Source: Isoetes taiwanensis (lineage: Eukaryota > Streptophyta > Lycopodiopsida > Isoetales > Isoetaceae). Taken from it: a stretch of DNA of 64,000 nucleotides. Positions 23,979-35,243 of this stretch are shown piece after piece (positions within the stretch are counted from its first letter, which is position 1; each line of letters starts with the position of its first letter). The stretch lies in assembly GCA_021234155.1 (NCBI GenBank), contig JAJEKV010000032.1:4719835-4783834 (forward strand). The letters are read 5' to 3'. Under the pieces are notes generated by a model. It did not search any database, was not told the origin of the DNA, and saw nothing but the letters and a program-made list of their open reading frames with translations. A program made the translations under genes and the position numbers.

Positions 23979-26900
23979 TGTTAACCACCTAGTGGTTAAC
24001 ATTGTGCATGCACATGTTAGGTGCATGCACATGTTAGGTGTCAGTGGTGGCAGACTGACACTTGGCATGATTAGGTTAACTTAAGTGTATGGCTTAGATT
24101 AGTTAGATGTACGGCTCAGATTTGCGGTCTACACTATATTAGACCAGAGCCTCTTCAGATGTACTCAGGTTTTATCTCAAATTTGGAGAGCCTCATTAGC
24201 TCACGTTTCCTTCATTCTTTGTACATTTTTCTTTGTCTTGTTCTTGTTCTTGTTTTGTGATCATGAGCATGGCAGCTTTGTAGCATCCGGCAGTCATGGA
24301 CTGCTGCTGCAGGGTGTATGCCAAGAATCCAAAACTAACACTGGCGCCGTTATGCCGGGTTCGCTCGTGATCACCTTTTTGAGCCTTGCTGTTTAGCTGT
24401 TGTCTTTGCTGCTCATCCTAATCAGTTCTTGAATACTTCTTGTACACTACTCTCAACCCTTCAATCCCTTTATTTGGCCCAACCAGTTGTTGAAATGGTC
24501 CGGCTGGAGGCCCCTTTGTCAATCAGTTCCTTAGCACTTAGTTTAGTTCTCAAAATCGTTTTCAAAACCTCTGTTTTTCATGCTGCAGCAAGCACAGTTT
24601 TACAGTACAGGAATTTTGGAGTGGTGACAGCACTCCTCTCTGCAAGATCTTCAGACAAATCACCAGTTTGATCCTCTTTTCTCTTCTATTTGCTGAAAAA
24701 TTCTCAAAATATCATGATTTTTTCAATATCCTCTGTTTTTCTCAGTTTTATCTCAAAAATTGTGCTTGTGCACACCCAAAAATATTCACACGATGCTACA
24801 GGGATCTTTACCTCATCTGCCTCTTCAAGTCTCAGGTTTTTACGAAAATTTCTTTTTCAGATTATTTGGCAGAGGGCCAGCACTTGGCTAGCCCCCTTTG
24901 AGCCTATATCTTAAAGTTTCTGGCTGCTTATTTTGAAGATAACAGCAGATTCAGGCAACTATGATGGCGAACTTCGTTTCTACCTGCACCGAGCCCACCG
25001 AATCATACAAATATTTTATGTTGCTGAAGCTCTATCAAGTTCAATAGCCCTGTTAAGGTGGATTCCAGCATAACTATCCTTTAGCACTCTGTTTTCCATG
25101 TGACGAGAAGGATTTTCTTCAAGTATTTCGGCCTGACATTCATCTTGAATTTTTAAGAGGGCCAGCATTTCTGCTAGCCCCCATCCATCTGCTCAAGTTC
25201 ACCAGGCTGCAACAAAGTCTTCAAGCAAGTATCAGGTCGGTTTTCTGGTCCATCTGCACAATAAGCCCATATTTTCATCAGTTCAGAAGCACAACCTTCC
25301 AAATCCGGCAGCATATCTTTTCAAACTCGCAGGGCTTGCTTCGTTTCAAGAGGGCCAGCCTTTCGGCTAGCCCCCATCCTCTGCTATGTCTCCATAAACG
25401 GCCACATTGTCTTCAGCATCTCTGTTTGCTATCTGGCATCCTCTGCAAATACAAAGAAAGTTAGCCCCTTTTCACAGAGTACAGCATATTTTACAGATTC
25501 TGGCTTAGATGTCTTCGGCTTGCAAGTTCTCTCTAGATCCGGATTCTCGGCCGCCGTTCAGCATATCATCTGCAAATAGAAGAGCAATCAGCACTTTTGA
25601 TGAACAATTTCGAAGCAATAGTCATGCAGAGTTTCAACAAACACTGTCGCCGCTATTCTCATGAGTTCAGACGCACAAACTTGATAACCTTTTGAGGAGT
25701 ACAGTCTTATGCAACATCCAATCACCGGCTATTCTCTCTATTCATCTCTATCCTGCAGAAGCGGCAGCACCATGCAACCACTGCCCCTGTTTTTTCAAGA
25801 AAACTTTATTCGAAAATATCCTGGCCTGTTCCTATCCATGGTTGATCCAAATCCGGCACCATAATTTTTCATTTCAAACTCGCAGGGTTTGCTTCTATTC
25901 CTTATTTTCAAGAGGGCCAGCCTTTCGGCTAGCCCCCATCCTCTGCTACGCCTCCATACACAGCAATATTGTCTTCAGCATCTTCTGGTCTGTTATTCCG
26001 GTGGCTCCTGCACATACACGATAAGTCAGCAGTTTTTTTCAAACGATGCAAGCAGACGAAGCACCAATCCAGTTACCAATGGGCATCGGTTGCCATTCAT
26101 ATACACCGCCTTCTATTTCCAGAAGAACTGGCACTTTCAAGCAAGTTTCTACAGCAGCGGCACCATATCCGGCCATTTCTATCTGCAGCATCTGCTATAG
26201 CGAGATCTTTGGGCAGGGCATTTATTTAGGGTTATTTTGCGCCCAACGGCTCAGATTTGGCCGCCCTTTTATGCCCTTTTTAGGGTATCCTATATTCTTG
26301 CCGTGCCCTAATCACGTGTTAGGCATCCACGCTCAATATCCCCACGGGGTCACGCCCACGCTAATCCACGCCACGGGCACCATGTCTTTTTGGCTGATAA
26401 CCGCCCACGGGCCACGGCCACGCTAAACAAAGGCCACGCTTCTGTATTTTTGACCACGCAAATTGACCACGCAGTTGACCACGCGAAAATCCACGCCTCG
26501 CTTTTTAAGACCCACGCTTTGTCACGCCCACGGCCACGCTTTGTCACGCTTTTGTTCCTCCCGATCACGCACATCCACGCTCGTCACGCCCCGCTCCACG
26601 GCCACCACGCTGCGACAAAAAGTTCACGCTCCCCTCTGGCTGATCACGGGGCACGCTTTTATGGTGCTTACTTTTAAGCCCCCTATCATACTTGTTTTTA
26701 AGTAAATTTTGGGCATTGTTTGTTCAAATCGACTTCCCCATGATATAAGGGGATAGTCTTCATATTTTTCTTGCCCCAGTTTCTATGATCCACGTTCTGC
26801 ATCGACATTCTTTCGGATCTTATCCGTCATCGACACATTCATGAAGATCTTTTACGGCGACACAACCCAACCATTACCATTATTTTTACCCCTAATTTTT

Positions 26901-27342
26901 GGCACCATGTTGTAATTGTCAGACTTGTCTTATAAAAGTCTGTACATATTTTCGTGCTAAAAACTTTTAGGGGGAGGCAGTGTTAACCACCTAGTGGTTA
27001 ACATTGTGCATGCACATGTTAGGTGCATGCACATGTTAGGTGTCAGTGGTGGCAGACTGACACTTGGCATGATTAGGTTAACTTAAGTGTATGGCTTAGA
27101 TTAGTTAGATGTACGGCTCAGATTTGCGGTCTACACTATATTAGACCAGAGCCTCTTCAGATGTACTCAGGTTTTATCTCAAATTTGGAGAGCCTCATTA
27201 GCTCACGTTTCCTTCATTCTTTGTACATTTTTCTTTGTCTTGTTCTTGTTCTTGTTTTGTGATCATGAGCATGGCAGCTTTGTAGCATCCGGCAGTCATG
27301 GACTGCTGCTGCAGGGTGTATGCCAAGAATCCAAAACTAACA
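23979..27342 (+). mobile_element. Non-autonomous LTR retrotransposon (LARD-like, family B)
   Basis: LTRs at 23979-24340 and 26981-27342 are 362 bp each and identical as read, TGTTAACC...AACTAACA. The primer site TGGCGCCGTTATGCCGGGT follows the 5' LTR at 24342-24360, and the purine tract AGGGGGAGGCAG precedes the 3' LTR (26969-26980). The total is 3364 bp. The interior has no coding motif. The phrase GAGGGCCAGC...GCTAGCCCCC recurs four times (near 24868, 25155, 25349 and 25912), and CACGC-rich repeats fill 26300-26660. Flanking bases (TGTAG on the left, GTCCT on the right) do not form a target duplication, unlike the other elements here. Confidence 0.88.
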
Positions 27343-28130
27343 GTCCTGTAACAATAGAAACAGAGAGAGCTGCTTCGGTGTGCCATGTTGGTCAGAGGTG
27401 CTGCGTCAAGGCCAATTGTGGATGCTGCGACAGAGTAAGATGCTCCTGAAGATAACATTTTCGTGCTAAAAAAGTGGCAGAACAGGGGCTCAAAGACATA
27501 GCCCCCTTGTAGAAAAACTGCTATTGTTTGTGTGGGCCTTGTAGAAAAACTGCGATTGTTTGTGTGGGTTGCATAGTTGCAGGACCTGGGCTAGGCAGGG
27601 ATATTTAGAGAGCCGGTGGGCTTCTGATACGAACAGGTGGAGATGGTGCAGTGAGACCATCCATTGGCTTGCCCGTTGGGCACAAGACAACAGATTGAGT
27701 TTCTGCATGACATCGAAATTATGGACCTGTACTGGAGATCCACAGGGCCTCTCCAGCGCCCAAATATAAGAACTGAATCAAAAATATCGATGAAGGAAGA
27801 ATATCTGATCTTGCAAGAATGATGAAAGGCTGGAACCCAAAACAGGGGCACCGTAAAAACACTCTGAAAATATATCTGTAAAAAAAACAGTGTTTAGCAC
27901 AAAATAATGCTGCGAAAATATGTGGAATAGCCATTGGACCCATTTCAATCTTTCTTGCTTGCCAAAGCAAGGCTGTATACAAGGAAGAAGAAGAACTAGA
28001 ATGCCGTGGTTGAAACAGTGGAAAAATATCAGAAAATCCCAGAAAGTGTCGATGTAGAACCAAATAATTTTTATAAACTTTTGGAGATACTTAAAGAAAA
28101 ACAAGAGATTGATCCTGAGCCGAAGATACT
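27343..28130 (-). other. Family A leader region
   Basis: This non-coding stretch lies between the family B element and the primer site of the right LTR. Its last 100 bases (GAAAGTGTCGATGTAGAACCAA onward) match the leader at 23480-23566, so both are 5' leaders of family A copies. It contains GCCCGTTGGGCACAAGACAA, also present near 22950. No frame of interest. Confidence 0.6.
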
Positions 28131-28149
28131 ATCCCCGGCATCGGCGCCA
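28131..28149 (-). promoter_or_regulatory. Primer-binding site, tRNA-Asp type
   Basis: The plus strand reads ATCCCCGGCATCGGCGCCA, nearly identical to the 3' end of plant tRNA-Asp (with CAACGG in the tRNA). On the element strand this is TGGCGCCGATGCCGGGGAT, one base inside the 5' LTR. The same site occurs beside the third LTR (23567-23584) and, in plus orientation, in family B (24342-24360). Confidence 0.85.
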
Positions 28150-28150
28150 G

Positions 28151-28597
28151 TGTTGATGTTTGGGGTTCTTGGCATCACCTTGCAGCAGCAGTCCATGACT
28201 GCCGGATGCCACAGGGCTGCCACAAATGCTCATGGATCAACAAAAGAAGGTGGGAAGAAACTCCAAGAACAAGAACAAAGCAAAGAATGAACAAAACTGA
28301 ACCATATTGATGCTCCAAAAGGAGGTGCTCCAAAACGTGAGCGAAAACCTAAACAATGAGAGGAAATGCTCTCTCTAAATAGTAGAGCAAAACCCTAACC
28401 CTAACTGATATCTCACCGTCCACAGATCTAGGCTAAATCTAGGCCATAGATCGTGGGGTCCAATATGACAAATACATGTGGCCTATGCCACCTACCACAT
28501 ATGTGGGCTAAATCTGGGCCCTAGATCAAGTGGTCCAATGTGATAAATACATGTGGCCTATGCCACTCATACATATGTTTAGCCCAAAGGGCTAACA
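28151..28597 (-). repeat. Family A 5' LTR
   Basis: 447 bp, identical as read to 19530-19976, which implies recent insertion. On the right it is followed by the target duplication TCTAG. On its left is the primer-binding site. Confidence 0.92.
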
Positions 28598-28949
28598 TCT
28601 AGTGTATTAGTAAATAAACTTGCAGCTAGGACCAATGCTGGTTGAACTTCTAGACAAGAAATAAGGCAATGCTCAAGTGTTTCAACATCTGAAAGGCAAA
28701 GCGAACTACTACAGAGATGCGAAGATCATAGCAATGCCGCAAGGCATTTACATGCAAACACATATGTAAAACATGCCACCAAGGTGCAGAAACCTTATAG
28801 AGCAACTTATCCCAAAGCCAGCGCCGTGTATGAGCCAACATGGGTTCTGGAATTTTTGACCAAGTTTTAGGTAAAATCACCGCCAACTATCTGAGATCTT
28901 TCCAGGGATATATAGTTTGCCTATGCTTGAACAAGATTTGAGGGTGAAA

Positions 28950-29549
28950 ACAACATATTTTCAGCCAACTTTAGGGTGGTTGTTTTCCAATAACTTGGTA
29001 TTAGATTTTATCTCATAACTGTTCAACCGGAGCTCTATTTTAAGTGAACTTTATGCTAATGGAAAGCTCTCACAGAGCCCTTTCCAATATGTCTAACTTG
29101 CCTATATTTGACCAATATTTTATGGTGGAAACAACAAATTTATAGCCGGATTTAGGGTTTTGTTGCTTTTCACGACTTTTTATTACATTTTTTCTCATAA
29201 CTATTCACGGGAGGTCTGTTTTAGGTGAAATTTGCACCAATGGAAAGTCTCATAGAACCCTTTCTAGGGGATCTAACTTGATTATGTTTGGTCAAGATCT
29301 GAGGTGAACACAACAAATTTATAGTCGGATTTAAGGCTTTGTTGCTTTTCAATGACTTGATATTACATTTTTTCCCTTAATTCTGCAATCAAAGCTCTGT
29401 TTGAGGTGAAATTTGTGCCAATGGAAAGCGAAAAGCTCTCATAGAGACCTCTTTAGGGATATTTGATTTGCCTATGTTTGGCTAAGATTTAAAATAGAAA
29501 TCAACGAATTTACAACTAGATCTAGAGTTTTGGTGCTTTCCAATTGTAA
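28950..29549 (+). repeat. Diverged tandem repeat, about 180-bp units
   Basis: Units start at about 28950, 29131, 29310 and 29501 (offsets about 181, 179 and 191; the last is partial). Each contains an ACAACAAATTTATAG-like start, TTGTTGCTTTTCA, a CATAACT block, GTTTTAGGTGAAATTTG, CCAATGGAAAG and CTCATAGA. A single related unit lies inside the CACTA element at about 45700-45840. The array is too short to be called a satellite. Confidence 0.7.
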
Positions 29550-29568
29550 GAGGTATAACTATTCTTAT

Positions 29569-30144
29569 AATGTCATCGATTCGCGTAGCGAATCGGGATT
29601 CTTGCACGAGACGAGCATGCATGCATGGCATGCGTCGCATGCATGCATCGCATGCATTTTTAGGCCGTTCATTAGGTTTGGGGATCGCTACTTATTGCAG
29701 AGTTCTTCATCGACGTTTCATCGGCGCTTTCTCATCTCTCAGCAGTATCCATGGCTTCTATTCTTTGATCTCATGCGAAGGAGGGGCTTCTTCTTGCATG
29801 AGCTACTCTTTCTTGGCCATTCCTATCCTTTCTAACCTCTTTTATCTTTGCCCTTTTGTCCGGCTTAGGACAATCTTCAACCTTTCTCCTCGGATCTAGT
29901 ATTTGAAGTTCTCTGGTATCGGGATGTTGTTGGTTTCATGCGAGTCGCAGTGCAAGAATGTCATCGATTCGCGTAGCGAATCGGGATTCTTGCACGAGAC
30001 GAGCATGCATGCATGGCATGCGTCGCATGCATGCATCGCATGCATTTTTAGGCCGTTCATTAGGTTTGGGGATCGCTACTTATTGCAGAGTTCTTCATCG
30101 ACGTTTCATCGGCGCTTTCTCATCTCTCAGCAATATCCATGGCT
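29569..30144 (+). repeat. 188-bp direct repeat, 388-bp offset, with palindromes
   Basis: Copies at 29569-29756 and 29957-30144 differ at one base as read. Each contains CGATTCGCGTAGCGAATCG, an 8-bp stem with a 3-base loop, and then a run of GCATGC/ATGCAT palindromes. A second repeated phrase, TATCGGGATGTTGTTGG onward (about 43 bases), lies at 29917-29959 and 30650-30692 and borders the second copy. Confidence 0.85.
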
Positions 30145-30189
30145 CCCACCCTTCCCCTTAAAATTGTTATTTGTATGTTCATAATTGTT

Positions 30190-30330
30190 TTAATTGTCGC
30201 GTGGCACGCTGACCAGCCCCCTCGCTTTTTGGGTGTAAATATTGTTTTTCTCGCGTGGCACGCTGCGTGACCACCCTCGCTTTTTAGGTTTTTCTCGATT
30301 GGTTTTACGTTGGTGAGTGATGCGGGTCCG
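30190..30330 (+). repeat. Short direct repeat GCGTGGCACGCTG
   Basis: GTCGCGTGGCACGCTGACC...CCCTCGCTTTTTGGG is followed about 55 bases later by CTCGCGTGGCACGCTGCG...CCCTCGCTTTTTAGG. The duplication is imperfect and no coding frame overlaps. Confidence 0.5.
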
Positions 30331-30399
30331 GGGTGATCTTGCGACTTCGGTATTCTCTGTGGGATGTGGGTTTTTTGTGGGGCGTTTAGCAGCCTGCGT

Positions 30400-30560
30400 T
30401 GTCCAAGCCCTTGCCGAGATTTTATCGCTAGGGTTTTTCCTCGAAAACCCGAAGGGCGGGTTTTTTAATCCCTACGATAAGCTCTCGGCGTACACTAGCC
30501 AACATCTGTAGCACACAATTTTATTTGGGGTCCAGGTGTTATAACTGGATATTCCCTATG
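30400..30560 (+). mobile_element. Remnant of a LINE 3' UTR
   Basis: CTCGAAAACCCGAAGGGCGGG then TTTTTTAATCC at 30440-30471 matches the 3' UTR hairpin of the LINE copies at 35003-35037 and, inverted, at 48173-48212. It is followed by GCACACAATTTTATTTGGGG then TCC, resembling their GCGCTTTTGTATTGGGTCC. The terminal CCGTGGACGATAAAAA motif and tail are not preserved. Confidence 0.45.
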
Positions 30561-32115
30561 TTTTTCATTTTTTGGGTAGCCTGCGATATGCAGATACCCA
30601 CTCTATACCATTGTAGAAAAAACTGCTGAGATGAATGAAAAGCCTATCTATCGGGATGTTGTTGGTTTCATGCGAGTTGCAGTGCAAGAATTATCTAACT
30701 ACAACTATATTTCAAAGAGGAAAAATCACCAATGCATAAAGAGTCTGCCAAGCATTGACAATAGGTGGCAAAAATACATGATCTTCTTATTGGCATCTCA
30801 TTCAGTGGTGTTTGCCAAGCCCATGTTGGAGAAAAAAATGCAACTCGAGCTACAAGTGAGACTGTTATTATGATAATTAGTTCTTCATTATCATTCAAAA
30901 TTTCTTAAATTTGTAGTTGAAACAAGGAAAAACACATACCTACAATCCAAGGAGATGAGACTGCATTACGGATATAATAGAAAAAAGGAGAACAGGCTAA
31001 GTTACGAGATAGAGAGGTTCAACCTCCGCTGCATACCAGGATTCGGGGGGTATAATCCACCAGCTAGTACCTGCTCCACCAAAATCTAGAATATCCCGTG
31101 CATTGACAATAGGGTTGATAAGACACAAAGGATACACCATATAAAAGGAGGATGGGCTAAGTTACAGAGCAGAGTTACAGGACAGAGAGAAACCTCTGCC
31201 GTATACCAGGATAGCAATGGTATAACCCACCATCTAGTACCTATTCCACCAAGTATTGGGATATCTTCACGTGGTAATCATACTCTGTTTAATTGACTCA
31301 GAACATAGAGGGTTACCCCTTGGAGCGCGACCAGATAGCGTGGATGCAATCTACCATCTGCACTTTTTCCAGGATCAAGCATTCGAGGGAAAGATATAAT
31401 AACAAAATCCAAAAAAAGCCACGCATAATTATATCAAATATTGGGGACCCAACTTTAATATTGCCACACATAAAAATTGGAGGATTATGAAATTGGAATT
31501 TGAATCTAAAACGAGGCGGTATAGTTAATAGGATGATTCAGATCAGTACAAAACAAAGGAAGTAATCAAAAGCAAACATATAAGAGGTAGCATCAATCTA
31601 GCTATACGTAGTGGAGGCATGGGGACCAGGAATGTCCGAAAGCAGAAGGAGGAAAGATGAAAGCATACTTCGACAGTGCCACTGTCAAGAATTCAAGGTC
31701 CAAACAATGATATAGGAGACAGAGAAAGAGGCCAATGGAAATTAGAGCATGGGAAATGACCATCAGGTATCTTTTGACAAGCAATGGGATCACGATCAAA
31801 GGGAGCAGACAACAGGTTTCAGGTAACCATAAGCAATTACTATGTCATGAAAAATTATTGTAACAGAAATAGAATCATAGACTAGGAAATCAAGGCATAT
31901 ATCTAACATATTAGTGGCATCAACACAAGTAAGGGACAATGGTAGCATGAATTCAGGAAAAGCTATCCACGATAGCAATTCAGAAATTGGCTAAACAACA
32001 CATAGCCATAGGTACTGGATGGTTCAGAGATGTGGCACACTAGACTAAAGATTCAGGATTGAATCTAAATGACATACTGAGTGAAGGAAAATGGAATGAG
32101 AAATTGGTAATGAAG
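30561..32115. other. Unassigned DNA with an imperfect duplication
   Basis: No gene is recognised. About 120 bases are duplicated imperfectly at about 30975-31100 and 31142-31275 (shared phrases GGCTAAGTTAC, TATACCAGGAT, CCACCA(G/T)CTAGTACCT and CCACCAA). Short frames here show no family motif. The right edge is the insertion site of the gypsy element (GTATG). Confidence 0.45.
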
Positions 32116-32120
32116 GTATG

Positions 32121-32838
32121 TGATACGACTACAAGATTTTACAGCAAAACAAGAATCAAAGAATGTAAACAATCAAATAAATTCAAGTTCCAGCCTTCAC
32201 GGCTATGCTTTCCACCCAACTGGGTCCAGGCTCAGCAATAATCGTTATCTTGCCTCCACAACCGCATCCAATATTCAAACTCAAAGAACATATCCAACCG
32301 ACTATGACTGCAAGCTAGACAGAAGACTTTGCTCAAGATTCAACCGAAGACTCTATATAGCATTACAGGCTGAGGAAGGGCAGAAGATTTCTCAAAACAT
32401 ACAGCTGGATTTCTACTTGGAGGAAAGGAAACAATAGAATTTATAGGAAGAACAGTCTAATTCTGGATTTTCCTTTATTGCTCAAAAATATCTTTCAAAA
32501 AGGTGCTTAATCGTTAATAGCAGAGGGTCGACTGAAAATATCTGAGTTTCAACCTTTGACGGCAGCAAATCAACCTTTTCTTCAAGTTCCGGGAGCCGTT
32601 TTGGCTCTGATACAGTTTCGGCAAAGTTTCGGCTGTTTGGGTCCACGACCCGTTATCAGCCACGCCTATGAATATTTTAGTTTTTTAACTTCAATGGTTC
32701 TTATAACTTTAAATAGCTAAACTACTAACCTTGACCCATAAAAGAAAATGTTCTACCTCTAGATAATTTACTAGCCTTTTGAAATATTAAGACCGGTTGT
32801 GATGCGCCTGAACCGCTTCCCCGAGCACCACCATATCA
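32121..32838 (-). repeat. Gypsy 3' LTR, intact
   Basis: 718 bp with short TGATA/TATCA inverted ends. The next bases inside (ATTCCTCCCCTTCCCGGGAT) read GGGAAGGGGAGGAAT on the element strand, the polypurine tract. Target duplication GTATG lies on its left. Confidence 0.9.
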
Positions 32839-32896
32839 ATTCCTCCCCTTCCCGGGATTGATCGTCCTCGATCAAGAAATTATATGGCAAATTTGA

Positions 32897-33061
32897 CACA
32901 ACCAAGTCCATGGTTGCAACCTTAGTTGAATCCACAACTAGAAATATCTACCACAACCAAATCCATGGTTGCAACCCTAGTTAAATCCACAACTAGAAAT
33001 ATCTACCACAACCAAATCCATGGTTGCAACCCTGATTGAGTCCACAATCAGAAATATTCAA
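32897..33061 (+). repeat. 55-bp tandem repeat, three units
   Basis: Units start at 32897, 32952 and 33007. Each contains CACAACCAA(G/A)TCCATGGTTG, CAACC and an A-T-CCACAA-CAGAAATAT block. The array sits between the gypsy purine tract and the LINE insertion, so it belongs to the gypsy interior. Confidence 0.85.
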
Positions 33062-35131
33062 GTTCAGCCGAGTTACTCAAATGGGCAGGGCATCCGCTGG
33101 TGCCGATCCTCACTACCCTGTTCAACAGAGCGTTGCAGGAAGGTATCCCCCGACAATGGACCACAAGCAGGGTTGTCCCCATTCACAAGGCGGGCGACCC
33201 ACCTTTGTCGAGCCAATTACGGAGGCGATCATGGTCGATTCGGTATTTGCTAAACCTGTTGGTCGGCATTCTCGGCGGCCGATTGACCCGTTAGGCGAGG
33301 CGGCGGCCAGATGTCGCGAGCCCTCACACAAGCGAGGCTTTAGACCCCGCCACTCAGCGATTGACCATATCTTTACACCGCGGGCAATCGATTGAAGACG
33401 GTAGAAACCATCGGCGGGACTTGTATTCTTTGTGGACTTCGCGAAGGCTTTGTCTGATCCCCCCGAAAAACTATATGGCTAGGAAAAGCGTCAAACCTGG
33501 GCTGCCACGCAGGCGCGTAATGCCATATCACGGTACGTATGAGAGTTGTTTTGGCGGGGATGCGGTGGCGGGCCAAGCATTCACCAGTAGTATCGGGGTC
33601 CGGCAGGGCTGCCCCTCTCACCAACACTTTTTGGCCTCTACATTGACCAGTTAGAGCCCTGGCTTCTGCGAGCATGGGGGTGGCATACGATTTTTGCACC
33701 GGTCATCTGCCGGCTCATCTATCTATGGACGATGTTGACCTTCCCGCCCACACCCCTGCTATGCGAGTCTCATCCGGATGCCCTAGACACGATTCGCGGG
33801 ACTCTGAGACATGCGCGCGTGAATCTGGCCAAGACCAGGGTGGTTCTCATATCCTCTTCACGCCACCCCACGCCTCCTGCACTCACATATCGGGGACAGC
33901 CTGTGGAGGTCACGCCCACCTACAAGTACCTAGGGGTGGAGTTCCCCTCCTCGCTCTGTTGGGAGGCGTCCATCCGCTTGCGGGTGACAGCAGGCTGGAA
34001 AGCGCTTTATGGCATGTAGAACAACGACCACCCGGTGAGCTCTATGATTGGGGCCATCGGTCACATCTGTTTGAGCACCGGGTCGAGCCTGTCCTTCTGT
34101 ACGGGGTCGAGGTTTGGGGCCCGGTCATCTCTTTTGCGACCTGAATGACTTGGAGCAGGTGCAGAAGGTATTTTTGGCATTGGCACTTGGGGTGAAACCT
34201 TCAGTCCCCTATCAGATTCTGCTGCAAGAAACTGGATTCTTGCCACTTCAGCGGGCAGCCCTTGATAGACACATCGTCTATTTTCAGAAAGTGATTAATA
34301 TGGGTGATTCTCGGCTCCTGCACCTGGCTTACGCTGTGGCAATGGGCCCTTGCCGCTCGGGGCCTGTTGGAGGAGTAAGAGATCGATGGTTTCGCCCAGA
34401 TGGAACGTGCCGCAGATCGTCTGCGGTGGGACCAGAGGGCCCGTCGTGGCCCGGCTGCGGGAGTACACGGGCGCTTGCTTTCTTGGCAAGCTCGGGATCC
34501 CGAGCACTCTAGAGCGTGTCAAGGCGGCCCATTACAAGGAGCACATCAACCCGTTGGCGGGGCCCGCGGCTCTACTGCGTTCCCGGCTGCCCCCAAAAGC
34601 GCCGAGACTCATTGCCTCCATTACGACAGGGTGCCCACCATCTTACGCTCGAGATGGGCGGTGGATTGGGGAGCCCCGCCAGACGGGCTCTGTCGCTCTT
34701 TGTCGAGCGGGTGCCATTGAGGATGAGTCTCACACTTTCGAGTTGCCCGGCATTGGTCGGTCCGGGCGGATACATTCCCTTAATGCGGCCGGACTTGCCC
34801 CTACATTTCTTTGATGAACACACCCGTCGATGCGTGCTCGGGGTCATACATTCGAGGTACCGGATCTGCGAGTCCACCTTTGCCCCCGCCTGGCTGCCCG
34901 CTGATCAGGCACTACGGGTACGGTACATGAGTGTATATATTTGTGTGTTTTCTCGTATATTGGAACAGTTTATCAGCAGGCTGATTGCTGCCCGGTTTTT
35001 CCCTCGAAAACCCTTCGGGGTGGGGGTTTTTTAATCCGGGTAGTAATCCGCTTGCTGCGCTTTTGTATTGGGTCCCATAGACCGATTGGTCTCCGTGGAC
35101 GATAAAAATACCTTCCTTCCTTCCTTCCTTC
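33060..35131 (+). mobile_element. 5'-truncated, heavily mutated LINE with (CCTT)n tail
   Basis: Protein pieces in all three frames line up in order with the better-preserved LINE at 48069-51788. They are an RT N-terminal piece (FNRALQEGIPRQWTTSRVVP), GFRPRHSAIDHIF, SSIGVRQGCP, VDLPAHTP, KYLGVEF, VPYQILLQETGFLP and a zinc-finger region with DGRWIGEPRQ. The catalytic YADD has become SMDD in the one frame that reads through. Many frameshifts make it dead. The 3' end has the hairpin at 35006-35032, then GGTCTCCGTGGACGATAAAAA and (CCTT)n to 35131. It lies inside the gypsy element. Confidence 0.85.
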
Positions 35132-35243
35132 TTTTAGGCTAATTTTTTTTCCTTATAATTTAATAATAAACATTGAAACCAACATCTATGCTGCAGACAT
35201 AGTTGTAAAACTTAAAATTAACCCTACATGGAGTTACCACAAC

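Larger units (their letters stand above)
19530..28597 (-). mobile_element. Non-autonomous LTR retrotransposon (LARD-like, family A), composite
   Basis: The outer LTRs at 19530-19976 and 28151-28597 are each 447 bp and identical as far as I can read. They are flanked by the target duplication TCTAG (19525-19529 and 28598-28602), which shows one insertion about 9.07 kb long. Orientation is minus: the primer site is next to the right LTR and the purine tract next to the left LTR. No gag, protease, integrase or reverse-transcriptase motif is present in the interior, so movement would need proteins from elsewhere. The interior contains a third, truncated LTR (23586-23976) and a plus-strand LTR element (23979-27342). 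Confidence 0.9.

Noticed and set aside
28131-28150. Possible tRNA-Asp gene end
   Set aside because: Only the 3' 19 bases match and they sit one base inside an LTR; it is a primer-binding site.
33020-35034. Many overlapping plus and minus frames up to 172 residues
   Set aside because: They are pieces of one frameshifted LINE ORF2 and its shadows on the other strand, not separate genes.
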